DNA of 46,331 bases from an uncultured Anderseniella sp. (GCA_938039915.1 CALHUA010000078.1:1-46331); one strand, 5' to 3'; counted from the stretch's first letter, positions 32,658 through 41,851 are shown. Numbers and translations are program-made. Notes: generated by a model from the letters alone, not told the origin.

Positions 32658-33230
32658 CTATTGTTGATTTGTCAGAGCTGTCTTGAATGTATTTCTGATG
32701 ATGTGTCCGTCGCGTTCCGGCAGAACTCTTGGCAGTTCATCCGATGCTGTCTTGATGACGCCAAGCACAGGCCCCCGTTCTTCAAGCACGAGTTGCTTCA
32801 CCGAAGCAACATCTGCCTGCTTGTGGGCGGTCGCGACCTGCCTGAACCCGCATGCCAGCGCGACAGCGGCCAGGTTGGTGGTTTTGCCCGTATGACTGGT
32901 CTGGCCGCCGGTTTCACCAAACGCCTCATTGTCGATCACCAGTATGGCGAGGTTGGCCGGTGCCTTGGCTCCCAGGGTTGCAAGCGAGCCCAGGCCCATC
33001 AGCATTTCACCGTCGCCGGTGACCACCAGCACACGGGCATCGGAGCGTGCCTGCGCAAGTCCCAGCCCCATGGCCGCAGCCCCGCCCATGGCACCCCACA
33101 AATAGAAGTTCTGCGCAACATCTCCTGCCGCCGCCACATCATATGTCGGTGATCCAAGTCCGCTGATCACCAGCAGGTTGTCCGGCCGGTCTTTCAAGAC
33201 TTCTGCAATCGCCTCTCGTCGTCCGATCAT
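32658..33230 (-). CDS. TPP-dependent decarboxylase, C-terminal half (sulfopyruvate decarboxylase beta-like)
   Basis: Protein of 190 residues corresponding to the TPP/Mg-binding PP domain of keto-acid decarboxylases. The ThDP motif is GDGEMLMGLGSLATL ... LVIDNEAF (GDG to N spacing as expected), preceded by NFYLWGAMGGAAAMGLGLA. Splitting of PYR and PP domains into two genes is the arrangement of sulfopyruvate decarboxylase (ComD/ComE) and related phosphonopyruvate decarboxylases. ATG 33230 starts at MIGRREAIAEVL; the longer frame lies in the preceding gene. It works with the adjacent PYR subunit. Substrate is inferred, not proven. Confidence 0.8.
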   Translation of the reverse strand: MIGRREAIAEVLKDRPDNLLVISGLGSPTYDVAAAGDVAQNFYLWGAMGGAAAMGLGLAQARSDARVLVVTGDGEMLMGLGSLATLGAKAPANLAILVIDNEAFGETGGQTSHTGKTTNLAAVALACGFRQVATAHKQADVASVKQLVLEERGPVLGVIKTASDELPRVLPERDGHIIRNTFKTALTNQQ

Positions 33231-33244
33231 CTCAACGATCCATC

Positions 33245-33778
33245 CTAAAAGTCCTTCGCACCGATCAGGCGCTGCGACAGCAAAACGGCAACCGGGCAAT
33301 TGCTGTCATAGGCCAGCCGCATCGCCGAACCGGTCATGGCCGCCGCATCTTCACCGGTATCAGCTCGATAGACAACAAACCCTGATCGCTTGAACGTTTC
33401 TTCCGTTGCCTGTCCCATCGGCATCTGCCACGGGTTGAACTCGCCCCATTCACCCCGCATCGTCACCAGCGTGACAAACGGGAATCCGCATGATTTCAGC
33501 AGCGAGAACATGTTCACGCAATTACCCACGCCGGATGACTGCATCAGCATGACTCCGCGCTGCCCGCCAAGCTCGGCGCCCGCCAGCAGGGCGACGCCTT
33601 CTTCTTCCGTGGTAAGGACAGTGCAGTCGATAGCGCCGTCTGCATGGCACGCGCGGATCAGGCTGGCGTGACCGGCATCCGGCACATAAGCCATCTGGCG
33701 CACTTGCTGTTTTTTCAAAGCAGCGAAAATCTCTGCTCGCCAGTCACCAGCAGCAAACGCAAAAGGTTCGGCTCTCAT
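33245..33778 (-). CDS. TPP-dependent decarboxylase, N-terminal half (sulfopyruvate decarboxylase alpha-like)
   Basis: Protein of 177 residues corresponding to the PYR domain. TTEEEGVALLAGAELGGQ contains the conserved catalytic Glu region that activates TPP in the partner subunit, followed by LMQSSGVGNCVNM. The start is ATG 33778 with AAGGG upstream; the frame is open further but overlaps the divergent aldo/keto reductase. Separation from the beta-like gene is 14 bases. The pair decarboxylates a 3-substituted pyruvate such as sulfopyruvate or phosphonopyruvate. Confidence 0.8.
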   Translation of the reverse strand: MRAEPFAFAAGDWRAEIFAALKKQQVRQMAYVPDAGHASLIRACHADGAIDCTVLTTEEEGVALLAGAELGGQRGVMLMQSSGVGNCVNMFSLLKSCGFPFVTLVTMRGEWGEFNPWQMPMGQATEETFKRSGFVVYRADTGEDAAAMTGSAMRLAYDSNCPVAVLLSQRLIGAKDF

Positions 33779-33878
33779 TCTGCCCTTCGACTTCAAGTGT
33801 TGTTTTTCGGTTGCGAGGCACCTTGCGTTTACTGTGCATCCTGCGTCAAGCTGCCGAAATGGAATAGTGGAGTTGCGT

Positions 33879-34712
33879 ATGAAGCATGTGACCCTTCCCG
33901 GCGGAGAAAAAATGCCCGCCCTTGGCCTTGGTACCTGGCGCATGGGTGAGGATGCGGACCTGATGCAGTCGGAGGTCGATGTCTTGCGCCATGGCATGGA
34001 CCGCGGATTGCAATTGATCGACACCGCGGAAATGTACGGTGAAGGAGGCGCTGAACTAGTTGTCGCCGAAGCCATAAAAAACCGGCGCGACGAGGCCTAC
34101 ATTGTCTCGAAAGCCTACCCGCATAACGCATCATATGACGGGCTTGTCGCCGCCTGCGAGCGCTCGCTTGAACGGTTGCAGACGGACCGTATCGATCTGT
34201 ATCTACTGCACTGGCGCGGCCAGTATCCACTGGACGAAACCGTATCCGGGTTCGAACGCCTCAAGTCTGACGGAAAAATCCTCAAATGGGGTGTCAGCAA
34301 CCTGGATGCGGAAGACATGGATGAACTGCTCGGCGTCCGGAACGGACGCGAATGCGCAGTCAACCAGGTGCTGTACAATCTGTCGGACCGCGGTATCGAA
34401 TGGAGCCTGAAACCGAAACTTGCTGAAAACAGCATTGCCGTGATGGCTTATTGCCCACTGGGTGAAGGCAGGCTGTTGCGCGATGCAAGCCTTGCAACAC
34501 TTGCCGATCGTCACGGCTGTACGCCTGCATCCATTGCGCTTGCCTGGCTGATGGCCCAGCAACAGACAGTCGCGATTCCGAAAACCTCACGTGCAGAACG
34601 CATAGACCCGATCATTGCAGCGCTCGATATCGAACTGGACGACGATGATCTGGCATTGCTGGACCACGAGTTCCCGCCCCCGGACGGCCCGTCGGCACTG
34701 TCGATCGTCTAG
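33879..34712 (+). CDS. yeaE: YeaE-like aldo/keto reductase
   Basis: NADPH-dependent aldehyde reductase of 277 residues of the AKR family. The catalytic tetrad is D48, Y53 (TAEMYGEGGAEL), K78 (VSKAYP) and H111 (LYLLHWRG). Overall wording closely follows E. coli YeaE, which reduces methylglyoxal and other aldehydes. GTGGAG upstream supports ATG 33879 over the earlier in-frame start. It is divergent from the decarboxylase pair across a 100-base gap, so it may reduce the aldehyde that pair produces, or simply detoxify aldehydes. Confidence 0.88.
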   Translation: MKHVTLPGGEKMPALGLGTWRMGEDADLMQSEVDVLRHGMDRGLQLIDTAEMYGEGGAELVVAEAIKNRRDEAYIVSKAYPHNASYDGLVAACERSLERLQTDRIDLYLLHWRGQYPLDETVSGFERLKSDGKILKWGVSNLDAEDMDELLGVRNGRECAVNQVLYNLSDRGIEWSLKPKLAENSIAVMAYCPLGEGRLLRDASLATLADRHGCTPASIALAWLMAQQQTVAIPKTSRAERIDPIIAALDIELDDDDLALLDHEFPPPDGPSALSIV

Positions 34713-34717
34713 AGCGG

Positions 34718-35350
34718 CTACACCGGATAGGCCAGCACGATTGCCTTGCCGGCAACAACAGACACACGCGCTGGCGATGTCTCTACTTCATTTGACAAGG
34801 TCAGTGTCGACCCCAGCACAACGTCCCGGTCTGTCAATGGCCACCGCACGCCCTCAATGGTAATGCGCTGCAGGTCGCTTACCGGCAAGATCGACAGGCG
34901 CGATGCCGGCGGCACATCTATTTCCAAGGTATCATCCAACAACGGCCAGGCTTCCTCGTGCCCGCTGGACAACATCACCGGCATGCCTTGCGCCTTCAGC
35001 CGCAACAACAACATCAGGTGGGCAAAGGCATGGTCAGCCTGCCCGCCAAACCCGCCTGCCAGCAGCAGTTCGGTGGCGCCCAGCCGGATCGCCTCATCAA
35101 CTGCCAGTTCCCCGTCCGTTGCATTCTTGGCAACAGGGTGCGGCTGGCGCGGCACATGCGCATACCTGGCGACAAGGGCTTCATCACTGGAGTCAAAATC
35201 ACCGAGCCACAGTTCCGGCAGGACACCAAGTGCGTCCGCATGCGCCATGCCTCCGTCTGCTGCAATGATCCTGCTGCTGCCGATCTGGTTTCTGAGCCGG
35301 TCCGTTACGGTCAACTCTCCGGCCAGCAATATTGTAAATTTCTGCGTCAT
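34718..35350 (-). CDS. thiN: Thiamine pyrophosphokinase
   Basis: Protein of 210 residues of the TPK family, making thiamine pyrophosphate from thiamine and ATP. Motifs seen: [23 protein letters not shown] and the C-terminal beta-barrel part with [14 protein letters not shown] and TLTLSNEV. The start is ATG 35350; the longer frame runs into the divergent thiB leader. It is divergent from thiBPQ and converges with the aldo/keto reductase. The thiBPQ-TPK grouping forms a salvage unit in which imported thiamine is phosphorylated. Confidence 0.9.
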   Translation of the reverse strand: MTQKFTILLAGELTVTDRLRNQIGSSRIIAADGGMAHADALGVLPELWLGDFDSSDEALVARYAHVPRQPHPVAKNATDGELAVDEAIRLGATELLLAGGFGGQADHAFAHLMLLLRLKAQGMPVMLSSGHEEAWPLLDDTLEIDVPPASRLSILPVSDLQRITIEGVRWPLTDRDVVLGSTLTLSNEVETSPARVSVVAGKAIVLAYPV

Positions 35351-35377
35351 GGCCGCTGCAATACCACACAATGTTTG

Positions 35378-35406
35378 TTGTACAAGCACCCTCCGGTGCC
35401 CTATAT
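35378..35406 (+). promoter_or_regulatory. Promoter candidate for thiBPQ
   Basis: TTGTAC (35378-35383) and CTATAT (35401-35406) are spaced by 17 bases; shifting one base gives TATATC with 18. A start site near 35413 would fall just before the first stem of the TPP riboswitch at 35415, which supports it. The spacer contains the palindrome GCACC-CTCC-GGTGC (35386-35399). Confidence 0.45.
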
Positions 35407-35414
35407 CTGTATTT

Positions 35415-35511
35415 GCTCTCGGGGTGCCCATTATTTTGAAGGGCTGAGAGGCAAGTGTCCTTGCCAACCCTCTGAACCTGATCCGGATCATGCCGGCGGA
35501 GGGATACGAGC
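35415..35511 (+). promoter_or_regulatory. TPP riboswitch (THI element)
   Basis: The conserved THI-box sequences are present in order: CGGGGTGCCC, GGGCTGAGAGG, ACCCTCTGAACCTGATCC and GGATCATGCCGGCGGAGGGA. The outermost stem pairs GCTC (35415-35418) with GAGC (35508-35511). It lies 64 bases upstream of the thiB ATG and should lower thiBPQ expression when thiamine pyrophosphate is plentiful. I could not define the expression platform; occlusion of the thiB ribosome binding site (GGAGGAG) is the likely mode. Confidence 0.95.
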
Positions 35512-35575
35512 CCGTTCTCGATGGTTTCCCGCGATCCCCGCCAGCAATTTGTCGTCTTCCTGGAGGAGATTGAAA

Positions 35576-36574
35576 ATGCTGCGACTTTTGACTTTATGCC
35601 TTGCGGCTCTGTTGGCCCTGGTGCTGCCGGCATCAGCCAAAGACAAGCTTACCGTTTACACCTATGACAGCTTCGTCTCCGACTGGGGCCCCGGCCCCAA
35701 AATCAAGACCGCATTTGAAGCCACCTGCGAGTGCGAGCTTGAATGGGTAGCCGTCGCAGATGCGGTTGCCACCTTGAACCGCATCAAGCTGGAAGGCGCC
35801 GGCAGCAAGGCCGACATCCTGCTTGGGATCGACAGCAGCCTGACTGCTGAAGCATCGGCAACCGGACTGTTTGAAGAACACGGCATCAAGACGGAAAATG
35901 TCAATCTGCCGGTAGATTGGACCGACAAGACGTTCGTACCTTACGATTATGGTCACTTCGCAATCATCTATGACAGTGAGAAAATCAAGACACCGCCGGC
36001 AAGCCTGGATGATCTGGTGAACGGTGATCCCGATCAGAAAATCGTAATTCAGGATCCGCGTACGTCCAGCCCCGGCCTCGGCCTGCTGTTGTGGATCAAG
36101 GCGGTCTACGGCGACAAGGCCGGAGAGGCGTGGACGAAATTGTCGAACCGGGTGCTGACCGTTACGCCCGGCTGGTCTGAAGCCTACGGCATGTTCACCA
36201 CGGGTGAAGCGCCGATGGTACTGTCCTATACGACGTCACCTGCCTATCACATGGTTGCGGAAAGCACCGACCGCTACCGCGCCGCCAGCTTTCCCGAAGG
36301 CCACTATATGCAGATCGAGGTCGCCGGCATTTTGAAGTCATCACAGAACAAGCCACTGGCCCGGCGGTTCCTGGACTTCATGACCGGTCCCGGTTTCCAG
36401 GACCATATCCCGACCAACAACTGGATGTGGCCGGCCGGCAAGACTTCCGACGCCCTTCCGGACGCATTTGACAAGCTGGTGAAACCGGCAAAGTCATTGT
36501 TGTTGTCGGCAGATGAAGTCAACGCCAACCGCAAGGCCTGGATAGACGAGTGGCTCAAGGCGACCACCAGGTAA
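35576..36574 (+). CDS. thiB: Thiamine ABC transporter, periplasmic binding protein
   Basis: Protein of 332 residues with a signal peptide ([19 protein letters not shown], then SAKDK) and a mature part opening [17 protein letters not shown], as in ThiB/TbpA. It binds thiamine, and its phosphates in the known family members, in the periplasm and delivers it to ThiP. ATG 35576 follows GGAGGAG. It is the first gene after the TPP riboswitch; thiP follows after about 14 bases. Confidence 0.94.
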   Translation: MLRLLTLCLAALLALVLPASAKDKLTVYTYDSFVSDWGPGPKIKTAFEATCECELEWVAVADAVATLNRIKLEGAGSKADILLGIDSSLTAEASATGLFEEHGIKTENVNLPVDWTDKTFVPYDYGHFAIIYDSEKIKTPPASLDDLVNGDPDQKIVIQDPRTSSPGLGLLLWIKAVYGDKAGEAWTKLSNRVLTVTPGWSEAYGMFTTGEAPMVLSYTTSPAYHMVAESTDRYRAASFPEGHYMQIEVAGILKSSQNKPLARRFLDFMTGPGFQDHIPTNNWMWPAGKTSDALPDAFDKLVKPAKSLLLSADEVNANRKAWIDEWLKATTR

Positions 36575-36588
36575 CCCGCGCGCGCGAT

Positions 36589-38211
36589 ATGCAGCGCTTG
36601 CGAACATCGGGACCAAAACCGGCCGTCCTGGCCGGTGCTGTCGCGCTCGGCTGCATTGGGCTTGCTGTTGTAACACCCATGCTGGCTTTGGTAGCCGTCG
36701 CGCCCGCCATGCCGGACCTGAGTGCGGATTATCTGGGCTTTGTCTGGTCGATCACCAAGTTCACCCTGCTTCAGGCCGGACTGTCCACGGCCCTGTCGGT
36801 CCTGGCGGCGATTCCGCTGGCACGGGCACTGGCCCGGCAGGCAACGTTTCCCGGCAGGCGTATCGTGTTGCGGTTGCTTGCGCTTCCGTTGGCGCTGCCG
36901 GCACTGGTGGTGGTGCTCGGTCTTATCGAGGTGTGGGGCAGGCAGGGCTGGATAAGCACGATTGTGCAGGCCACCGGACTTGCCGGGCCTTTGAACATTT
37001 ATGGCCTGAGCGGCATTCTGATCGCCCATGTCTTCTTCAACATGGCACTGGCCGCGCGCCTGCTGGTGGCCTCGCTGGAGCAGATCCCGCCGGAGAACTG
37101 GCGCCTTGCCGCCCAGTTGAGCTTCACCTCCCGGCACGTGTTTCGCCATATCGAATGGCCGGTGATCCGATCCGCCCTGCCCGGTATCGCCAGCCTTGTT
37201 TTCATGTTGTGCATAGCAAGCTTTGCCGTTGTGCTTGTGTTGGGTGGCGGGCCCAAGGCCACCACGTTGGAAGTCGCCATCTATCAGTCCCTGCGGTTTG
37301 ACTTTGACCCGCCACGCGCGGTGTTGCTGGCCGCCTTGCAACTGGCCCTTTGTGCCGGCCTGTTTGTGCTGGGCGGGCGCATGGCCACCGACATCGCGGT
37401 GATGTCGGGCGTCGGCAAACCGGCCCGGCGCCCCGACCGGTTCGCATCGAGACGCACAGATGCGCTGGTGATAGCGGCAGGCCTGGCATTCCTGGCGCTG
37501 CCGATGCTGGCCATTTTTCTATCCGGTGTTATGGCTCCCTTCAGTGTTATCGTTTCGCAATCGGTGTTCTGGCAAGCGCTCACCACGTCGCTCGTGCTGG
37601 CGCTCACTGCCGCCAGCCTTGCCCTGGTGATGGCCTGGAGCCTGCTTGCGGCACAGCGCACCATCATGCGCCGCCGCACGCCATCACGTGCCGCATCTGC
37701 GTTCATGTCCTGCATGCAGGCATCAGGGTCCCTTATCCTGGTAGTGCCCCCGGTCGTGATAGGGGCAGGATGGTTCGTGGTGCTTCACAGGACGGGGCTC
37801 GCCAATTCGGCAGCCCCGGTTATCGTGGCAATCGTCAATGCCCTCATGGCACTTCCCTTTGCGTTGCGTATCCTGAGGCCTGCCGTGGTCGGGCAGGCGC
37901 AAATCCATGACCGGCTGTGTGCCAGCCTTGGACTGTCCGGGCTGCAAAGATGGCGACTGGTAGACCTGCCGGTTCTGGCGCGCTCGTTCGCGCTGGCATT
38001 TGCATTCGCAGCCGCCCTGTCAATCGGCGACCTGGGTGCTGCCGCCTTGTTCGGCTCTGCCGATTTCGTCACGCTGCCGCTGCTCCTGCTGCAGAAAATG
38101 GGTAGTTACCGGTCCGTGGAAGCTGCCGGCATTGCACTGTTGCTGGCCGGATTCTGCCTCTTCCTGATCTGGCTGGCTGAGCGATTGAAGCCTGGGGAGC
38201 AAAACTCATGA
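36589..38211 (+). CDS. thiP: Thiamine ABC transporter, permease
   Basis: Integral membrane protein of 540 residues with about 12 helices in two homologous permease halves, each with an EAA-type loop (RLAAQLSFTSRHVFRHIEWP in the first, LCASLGLSGLQRWRLVDLP in the second). Size and layout fit ThiP, the fused permease of the thiamine importer. A GTG at 36550 overlapping thiB is an alternative start; neither has a strong ribosome binding site. Its stop overlaps the thiQ ATG by four bases. Confidence 0.93.
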   Translation: MQRLRTSGPKPAVLAGAVALGCIGLAVVTPMLALVAVAPAMPDLSADYLGFVWSITKFTLLQAGLSTALSVLAAIPLARALARQATFPGRRIVLRLLALPLALPALVVVLGLIEVWGRQGWISTIVQATGLAGPLNIYGLSGILIAHVFFNMALAARLLVASLEQIPPENWRLAAQLSFTSRHVFRHIEWPVIRSALPGIASLVFMLCIASFAVVLVLGGGPKATTLEVAIYQSLRFDFDPPRAVLLAALQLALCAGLFVLGGRMATDIAVMSGVGKPARRPDRFASRRTDALVIAAGLAFLALPMLAIFLSGVMAPFSVIVSQSVFWQALTTSLVLALTAASLALVMAWSLLAAQRTIMRRRTPSRAASAFMSCMQASGSLILVVPPVVIGAGWFVVLHRTGLANSAAPVIVAIVNALMALPFALRILRPAVVGQAQIHDRLCASLGLSGLQRWRLVDLPVLARSFALAFAFAAALSIGDLGAAALFGSADFVTLPLLLLQKMGSYRSVEAAGIALLLAGFCLFLIWLAERLKPGEQNS

Positions 38212-38921
38212 CTGGCGCTGCCATCCATCTCGATGATGTGAACTTCGCTTACCCCGGCGGTGACCCCCTTCATTTTTCAACCACCTTCGAGGCGGGCAGC
38301 TTTACCGGCCTGATCGGCCCGTCAGGCTCCGGCAAGACCACGCTGATCAACCTGATCGCAGGGTTCGAGGAACCCGCCTCCGGCCATATAATCTTTGACG
38401 GCGTCGATGCCGGCGTAACAGAACCTGCCGATCGCCCTGTTACCATGGTGTTTCAGGACAACAACCTGTTTGCCCATCTGGATGTGTTCACCAACATTGC
38501 GCTCGGCGTATCGGCCTCCCTCGACCTGTCCGGTGACGATAAGGCGCGGATCACGACATCCATGGAGGAAACCGGGCTGTCAGGGCTTGGCAAGAGGTTA
38601 CCCCGTGAATTGTCCGGCGGCCAGCGCCAGCGGGTGGCCATCGCCCGGGCACTGGTCCGCGACCGGCCGGTATTGTTGCTCGATGAACCGTTTGCCGCGC
38701 TTGGCCCTGCCTTGAGGCGGGACATGCTGCGGCTGGTCAGCAACATTCACAAGCAGCGCGCGATGACCGTTATCCTGGTTTCTCACGATCCGGCAGATGT
38801 GAAGTTTGCAGCAACTCACGCAGCGTTCATGGATGCCGGGCGGGTCATCGCCAACCGCCCGGTCGATGCCCTTTTCAGCGCATCAGACATTCCCGGTTTG
38901 CAGGGCTATCTGGGCACCTGA
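38208..38921 (+). CDS. thiQ: Thiamine ABC transporter, ATPase
   Basis: ABC ATPase of 237 residues. Walker A is GPSGSGKTT at 37-45, the Q-loop is in MVFQDNNLFAHL, the signature is LSGGQRQRVAIARAL, and Walker B is VLLLDEPFAAL with a switch His in VSHDPAD. It energises ThiBP. The start overlaps the thiP stop (ATGA). A hairpin follows the stop (38929-38948). Confidence 0.93.
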   Translation: MTGAAIHLDDVNFAYPGGDPLHFSTTFEAGSFTGLIGPSGSGKTTLINLIAGFEEPASGHIIFDGVDAGVTEPADRPVTMVFQDNNLFAHLDVFTNIALGVSASLDLSGDDKARITTSMEETGLSGLGKRLPRELSGGQRQRVAIARALVRDRPVLLLDEPFAALGPALRRDMLRLVSNIHKQRAMTVILVSHDPADVKFAATHAAFMDAGRVIANRPVDALFSASDIPGLQGYLGT

Positions 38922-38928
38922 CGTCTTG

Positions 38929-38948
38929 CCATTGCCCACAAGCAATGG
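38929..38948. terminator. Possible terminator hairpin after thiQ
   Basis: Perfect 7-base stem CCATTGC (38929-38935) and GCAATGG (38942-38948) with a 6-base loop, 8 bases after the thiQ stop. The only T-run (TTTT at 38971-38974) is 22 bases further, so it is not a textbook intrinsic terminator. It may instead stabilise the thiBPQ message. Confidence 0.35.
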
Positions 38949-38999
38949 AACAGTGTTGCCCATCATCCCCTTTTCAATTTCAAGCAACGGACCAGTTTC

Positions 39000-40181
39000 A
39001 TGACGCTTGCCAATGGCCATCGGCACCTCGCCATTCCCGGCCCCACAAACATGCCTGATGAAGTGCTCAACGCTCTGCACCGGGCGTCTGTCGACATTTA
39101 TGGCGGCAGTTCGGAAGTCGCATCCCGGGCCTGCATGAAAAATCTCAAGAAGATTTTTCGCACCAGGGGCTCCATGTACATCTATGCCGCCAATGGTCAC
39201 GGCGCCTGGGAAGCGGCCCTCACCAATACCCTGTCAAAGGGCGATAAGGTGCTGGTGCTTGAGTCCGGACTGTTCCCGATTGTGTGGGGTGAAAACGCCG
39301 GCGGCCTCGGCATCGAAACCGAGGTGCTTGCCGAGCGGCCCGGCCGTGCCGTCGATCTGGACGCGGTCACGGCCCGGCTGGCGGCTGACACCGCACACGA
39401 GTTTAAAGCAATACTGATGGTGCAGGCCGATACGGCAACCGGTGTGGTCAATGACGTGAGGGGCGTGCGTGCTGCCCTGGATGAAACCGGCCATCCGGCG
39501 ATGCTGATGGTCGACACAATTGCGTCGCTCGGCTGCATGGAATTCGACATGGACGGCTGGGGGGTCGATGTCACCGTGGCCGGGGCCCAGAAGGGCCTGA
39601 TGACACCACCCGGCCTGAGCTTTACTGCCGTCAGCGCCAAGGCCAAGCGTGCCCACAAATCGGCCGGGCTGGTCACCAACTACTGGGACTGGACGTTCCG
39701 GGACGGCAAGGACCACTATATGTGGTATGCCGGAACGCCGCCGGTGCAGATGGTGTTTGCACTTCAAAAGGCACTCGAAATGCTGCTCGATGAAGGTCTC
39801 GAAAACGTCATCCATCGCCATGCGGTGCTGGCGGGCGCGACCCGGGCGGCCGTTGCGACATGGACATCGAAAGGCGATACCCGGTTCGCCATATCTGAAC
39901 CCGCAGAACGCAGCAATTCGGTCACCTGCATGCTCATGCCGCGCGGGGAAAGTTCGCGCATTCTTGACTATTGCGAGAACAATCTCGGCGTCACCATCGG
40001 TCGTGGCATCGGCCGGCTCGATGACAGGGCGATCCGCATCGCCCATATGGGCCACGTCAATGCCTATAACCAGCTGGGGACACTGGCTGCTATTGAAACC
40101 GCCATGGCAGCACTTGGCATCGAGCATGAACCCGGCGGTGTGCAGTCGGCTATCGAGTACATTTCCAATCATGTAAAGTGA
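39000..40181 (+). CDS. Class V aminotransferase (serine/alanine-glyoxylate type)
   Basis: PLP enzyme of 393 residues. The start region LAIPGPTNMPDEVLNALHR is typical of the SgaA/AGXT group, and the PLP lysine is in VAGAQKGLMTPPGLSF. It transfers an amino group from serine or alanine to glyoxylate, or a related reaction. ATG 39000 has no strong Shine-Dalgarno sequence. It lies 78 bases after thiQ and overlaps the beginning of the amidohydrolase gene region, so the two are probably co-transcribed. Exact substrates cannot be told from sequence; 2-aminoethylphosphonate aminotransferases are more distant relatives. Confidence 0.85.
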   Translation: MTLANGHRHLAIPGPTNMPDEVLNALHRASVDIYGGSSEVASRACMKNLKKIFRTRGSMYIYAANGHGAWEAALTNTLSKGDKVLVLESGLFPIVWGENAGGLGIETEVLAERPGRAVDLDAVTARLAADTAHEFKAILMVQADTATGVVNDVRGVRAALDETGHPAMLMVDTIASLGCMEFDMDGWGVDVTVAGAQKGLMTPPGLSFTAVSAKAKRAHKSAGLVTNYWDWTFRDGKDHYMWYAGTPPVQMVFALQKALEMLLDEGLENVIHRHAVLAGATRAAVATWTSKGDTRFAISEPAERSNSVTCMLMPRGESSRILDYCENNLGVTIGRGIGRLDDRAIRIAHMGHVNAYNQLGTLAAIETAMAALGIEHEPGGVQSAIEYISNHVK

Positions 40182-40186
40182 CCCAC

Positions 40187-41848
40187 ATGACACATGCCGA
40201 CCTCATCATCCGCAATGCCAGCATCATGACGATGGATGATGCGTGTCCTTCAGCTGACAGCCTTGCGGTTTCGGGTAATGTGGTCATTGCAGTTGGCAGC
40301 AGGGATGACGTCGCCAACCTGGCAGGTCCGGCAACCCGCATCATTGACGCCGGCGGGGCCAGCGTCCTGCCCGGCTTCATAGAGAGCCATCTGCACATTT
40401 TTTCCGGCGCGGCGTCGCTGTCCCGCCTCGATCTGACCGGCATAGAAGGCAAGGATGCGCTGCGAAACGCGGTGCTGAGCTGGAGCGCCCGGCAGCCCGA
40501 CGGCATCATCTTCGCCAATCAGGCCCATTATACAATGCTGGGCTCCGGCCCCATTACCCGCCAGATGCTCGATGAAGCCTGCCCCGACCGGCCGTTCGCG
40601 ATGATGGCGCCGGACTCTCACACGGCCTGGGCAAACACACCGGCTCTTGCCGCCGCCGGCATCCTGCACGGCAGGCAGCTAAACCCCGGCAGTGAAATTG
40701 TCATGGCGGCAGATGGCACCGCGTCCGGCGAACTGCGTGAAACCGATGCCTTCGCGCCGGTGATCGCCCTGACCGAAAACCAGGGCCGCGAAGCGCTCGG
40801 ATATACCACCGCCCGCGATCCCGTACCTGCGCCAACCAGGTCACAACGCACAGCAGACATTGCCACCCTCAAGCAGGGTATTGAGTACTGCGCCTCGCTC
40901 GGCATTACCTCGATGCACAATATGGATGGCAATCTGTACCAGTGCGAGCTGCTGCAGGAAATCCATCTGGCCGGTGGCCTCAACTGCCGCATAGAAGTGC
41001 CGTTTCATTACAAGAACGACAAGCAGTTGTCTGATCTGGAAGAAGCAGACCACATGCGCCGCACCTGGAACAGCGGTCACCTGTGGTGCAACAGGGTAAA
41101 GCTGTTCATGGATGGCGTGCTGGACTCCGGTACCGCGTTCGTCCTGGACGGATATCCGGACAACCCGTCTTCAACCGGTGATCCCCTTTTCAGTGCGGAC
41201 GAATTCAACGAGATCGCCTCGCACTGTGACAGGCGCGGGTTTCAGATTGCCGTCCACGCCATCGGAGATGCGGCAGTACGGCGTACCCTGGACGGCTATC
41301 AGGCGGCCCGGCAGGCCAACGGCAACCGTGACAGCCGTCATCGTATTGAACACATCGAAATCATTAACGAGGCGGATATCGGACGGTTTGCCGAACTTGG
41401 TGTGATTGCGTCCATGCAACCTCTGCACGCTCTCGGCACAGGCTCATATCCAATGGAGCCGACCCGCTCGAAGATCGGTGATGCCAAGCTTGCCCGCGCC
41501 TTTGCCTGGAACACCCTGCGCGACGCCGGCGCATATCTTTGCTTTGCCAGTGACTGGCCGGTGTCGCCGGTTGATCCTCTGATGTCGATCAAGGCTGCAA
41601 TGACACGGGAAAAACTGCACCCGTCGCATCCCGACCAGCGCCAGTCACTGCATCAGGCAGTGCACGGCTACACCGCCGGTGGTGCCTATGCCGAGTTCAG
41701 CGAAAACCGCAAGGGAACTCTCAAGGCGGGATTGCTCGCCGATATCGTCATGCTGAACGGCAATATCGAATCCACGGACCCCGCCGCCATTGACGATATG
41801 CAGGTCACCACGACAATCTGCGACGGTGTTGTCACCTATCAGGCTTGA
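40187..41848 (+). CDS. YtcJ-like amidohydrolase
   Basis: Metal-dependent hydrolase of 553 residues of the amidohydrolase-3/YtcJ group. The HxH motif is in LPGFIESHLHIFSG, further ligands are in VHAIGDAA and HRIEHIEI, and the metal Asp is in FASDWPVSPVDPLMSI. It should hydrolyse an amide, lactam or N-acyl bond of a small molecule. ATG 40187 is chosen; the GTG at 40178 overlaps the aminotransferase stop. It ends three bases before the convergent glutathionyl-hydroquinone reductase gene. Substrate unknown. Confidence 0.86.
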   Translation: MTHADLIIRNASIMTMDDACPSADSLAVSGNVVIAVGSRDDVANLAGPATRIIDAGGASVLPGFIESHLHIFSGAASLSRLDLTGIEGKDALRNAVLSWSARQPDGIIFANQAHYTMLGSGPITRQMLDEACPDRPFAMMAPDSHTAWANTPALAAAGILHGRQLNPGSEIVMAADGTASGELRETDAFAPVIALTENQGREALGYTTARDPVPAPTRSQRTADIATLKQGIEYCASLGITSMHNMDGNLYQCELLQEIHLAGGLNCRIEVPFHYKNDKQLSDLEEADHMRRTWNSGHLWCNRVKLFMDGVLDSGTAFVLDGYPDNPSSTGDPLFSADEFNEIASHCDRRGFQIAVHAIGDAAVRRTLDGYQAARQANGNRDSRHRIEHIEIINEADIGRFAELGVIASMQPLHALGTGSYPMEPTRSKIGDAKLARAFAWNTLRDAGAYLCFASDWPVSPVDPLMSIKAAMTREKLHPSHPDQRQSLHQAVHGYTAGGAYAEFSENRKGTLKAGLLADIVMLNGNIESTDPAAIDDMQVTTTICDGVVTYQA

Positions 41849-41851
41849 CGC

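Noticed and set aside
33779-34075. N-terminal extension of the decarboxylase alpha-like subunit
   Set aside because: The extra residues are antisense to the divergent aldo/keto reductase and have no conserved pattern; ATG 33778 has a ribosome binding site.
34958-35575. Upstream extension of the thiB frame
   Set aside because: Runs through the TPP riboswitch and antisense to the kinase gene; the signal peptide begins at 35576.
36270-36279. Second copy of the ops-like octamer in thiB
   Set aside because: Lies inside coding sequence on a strand not related to the polysaccharide operon; treated as chance.
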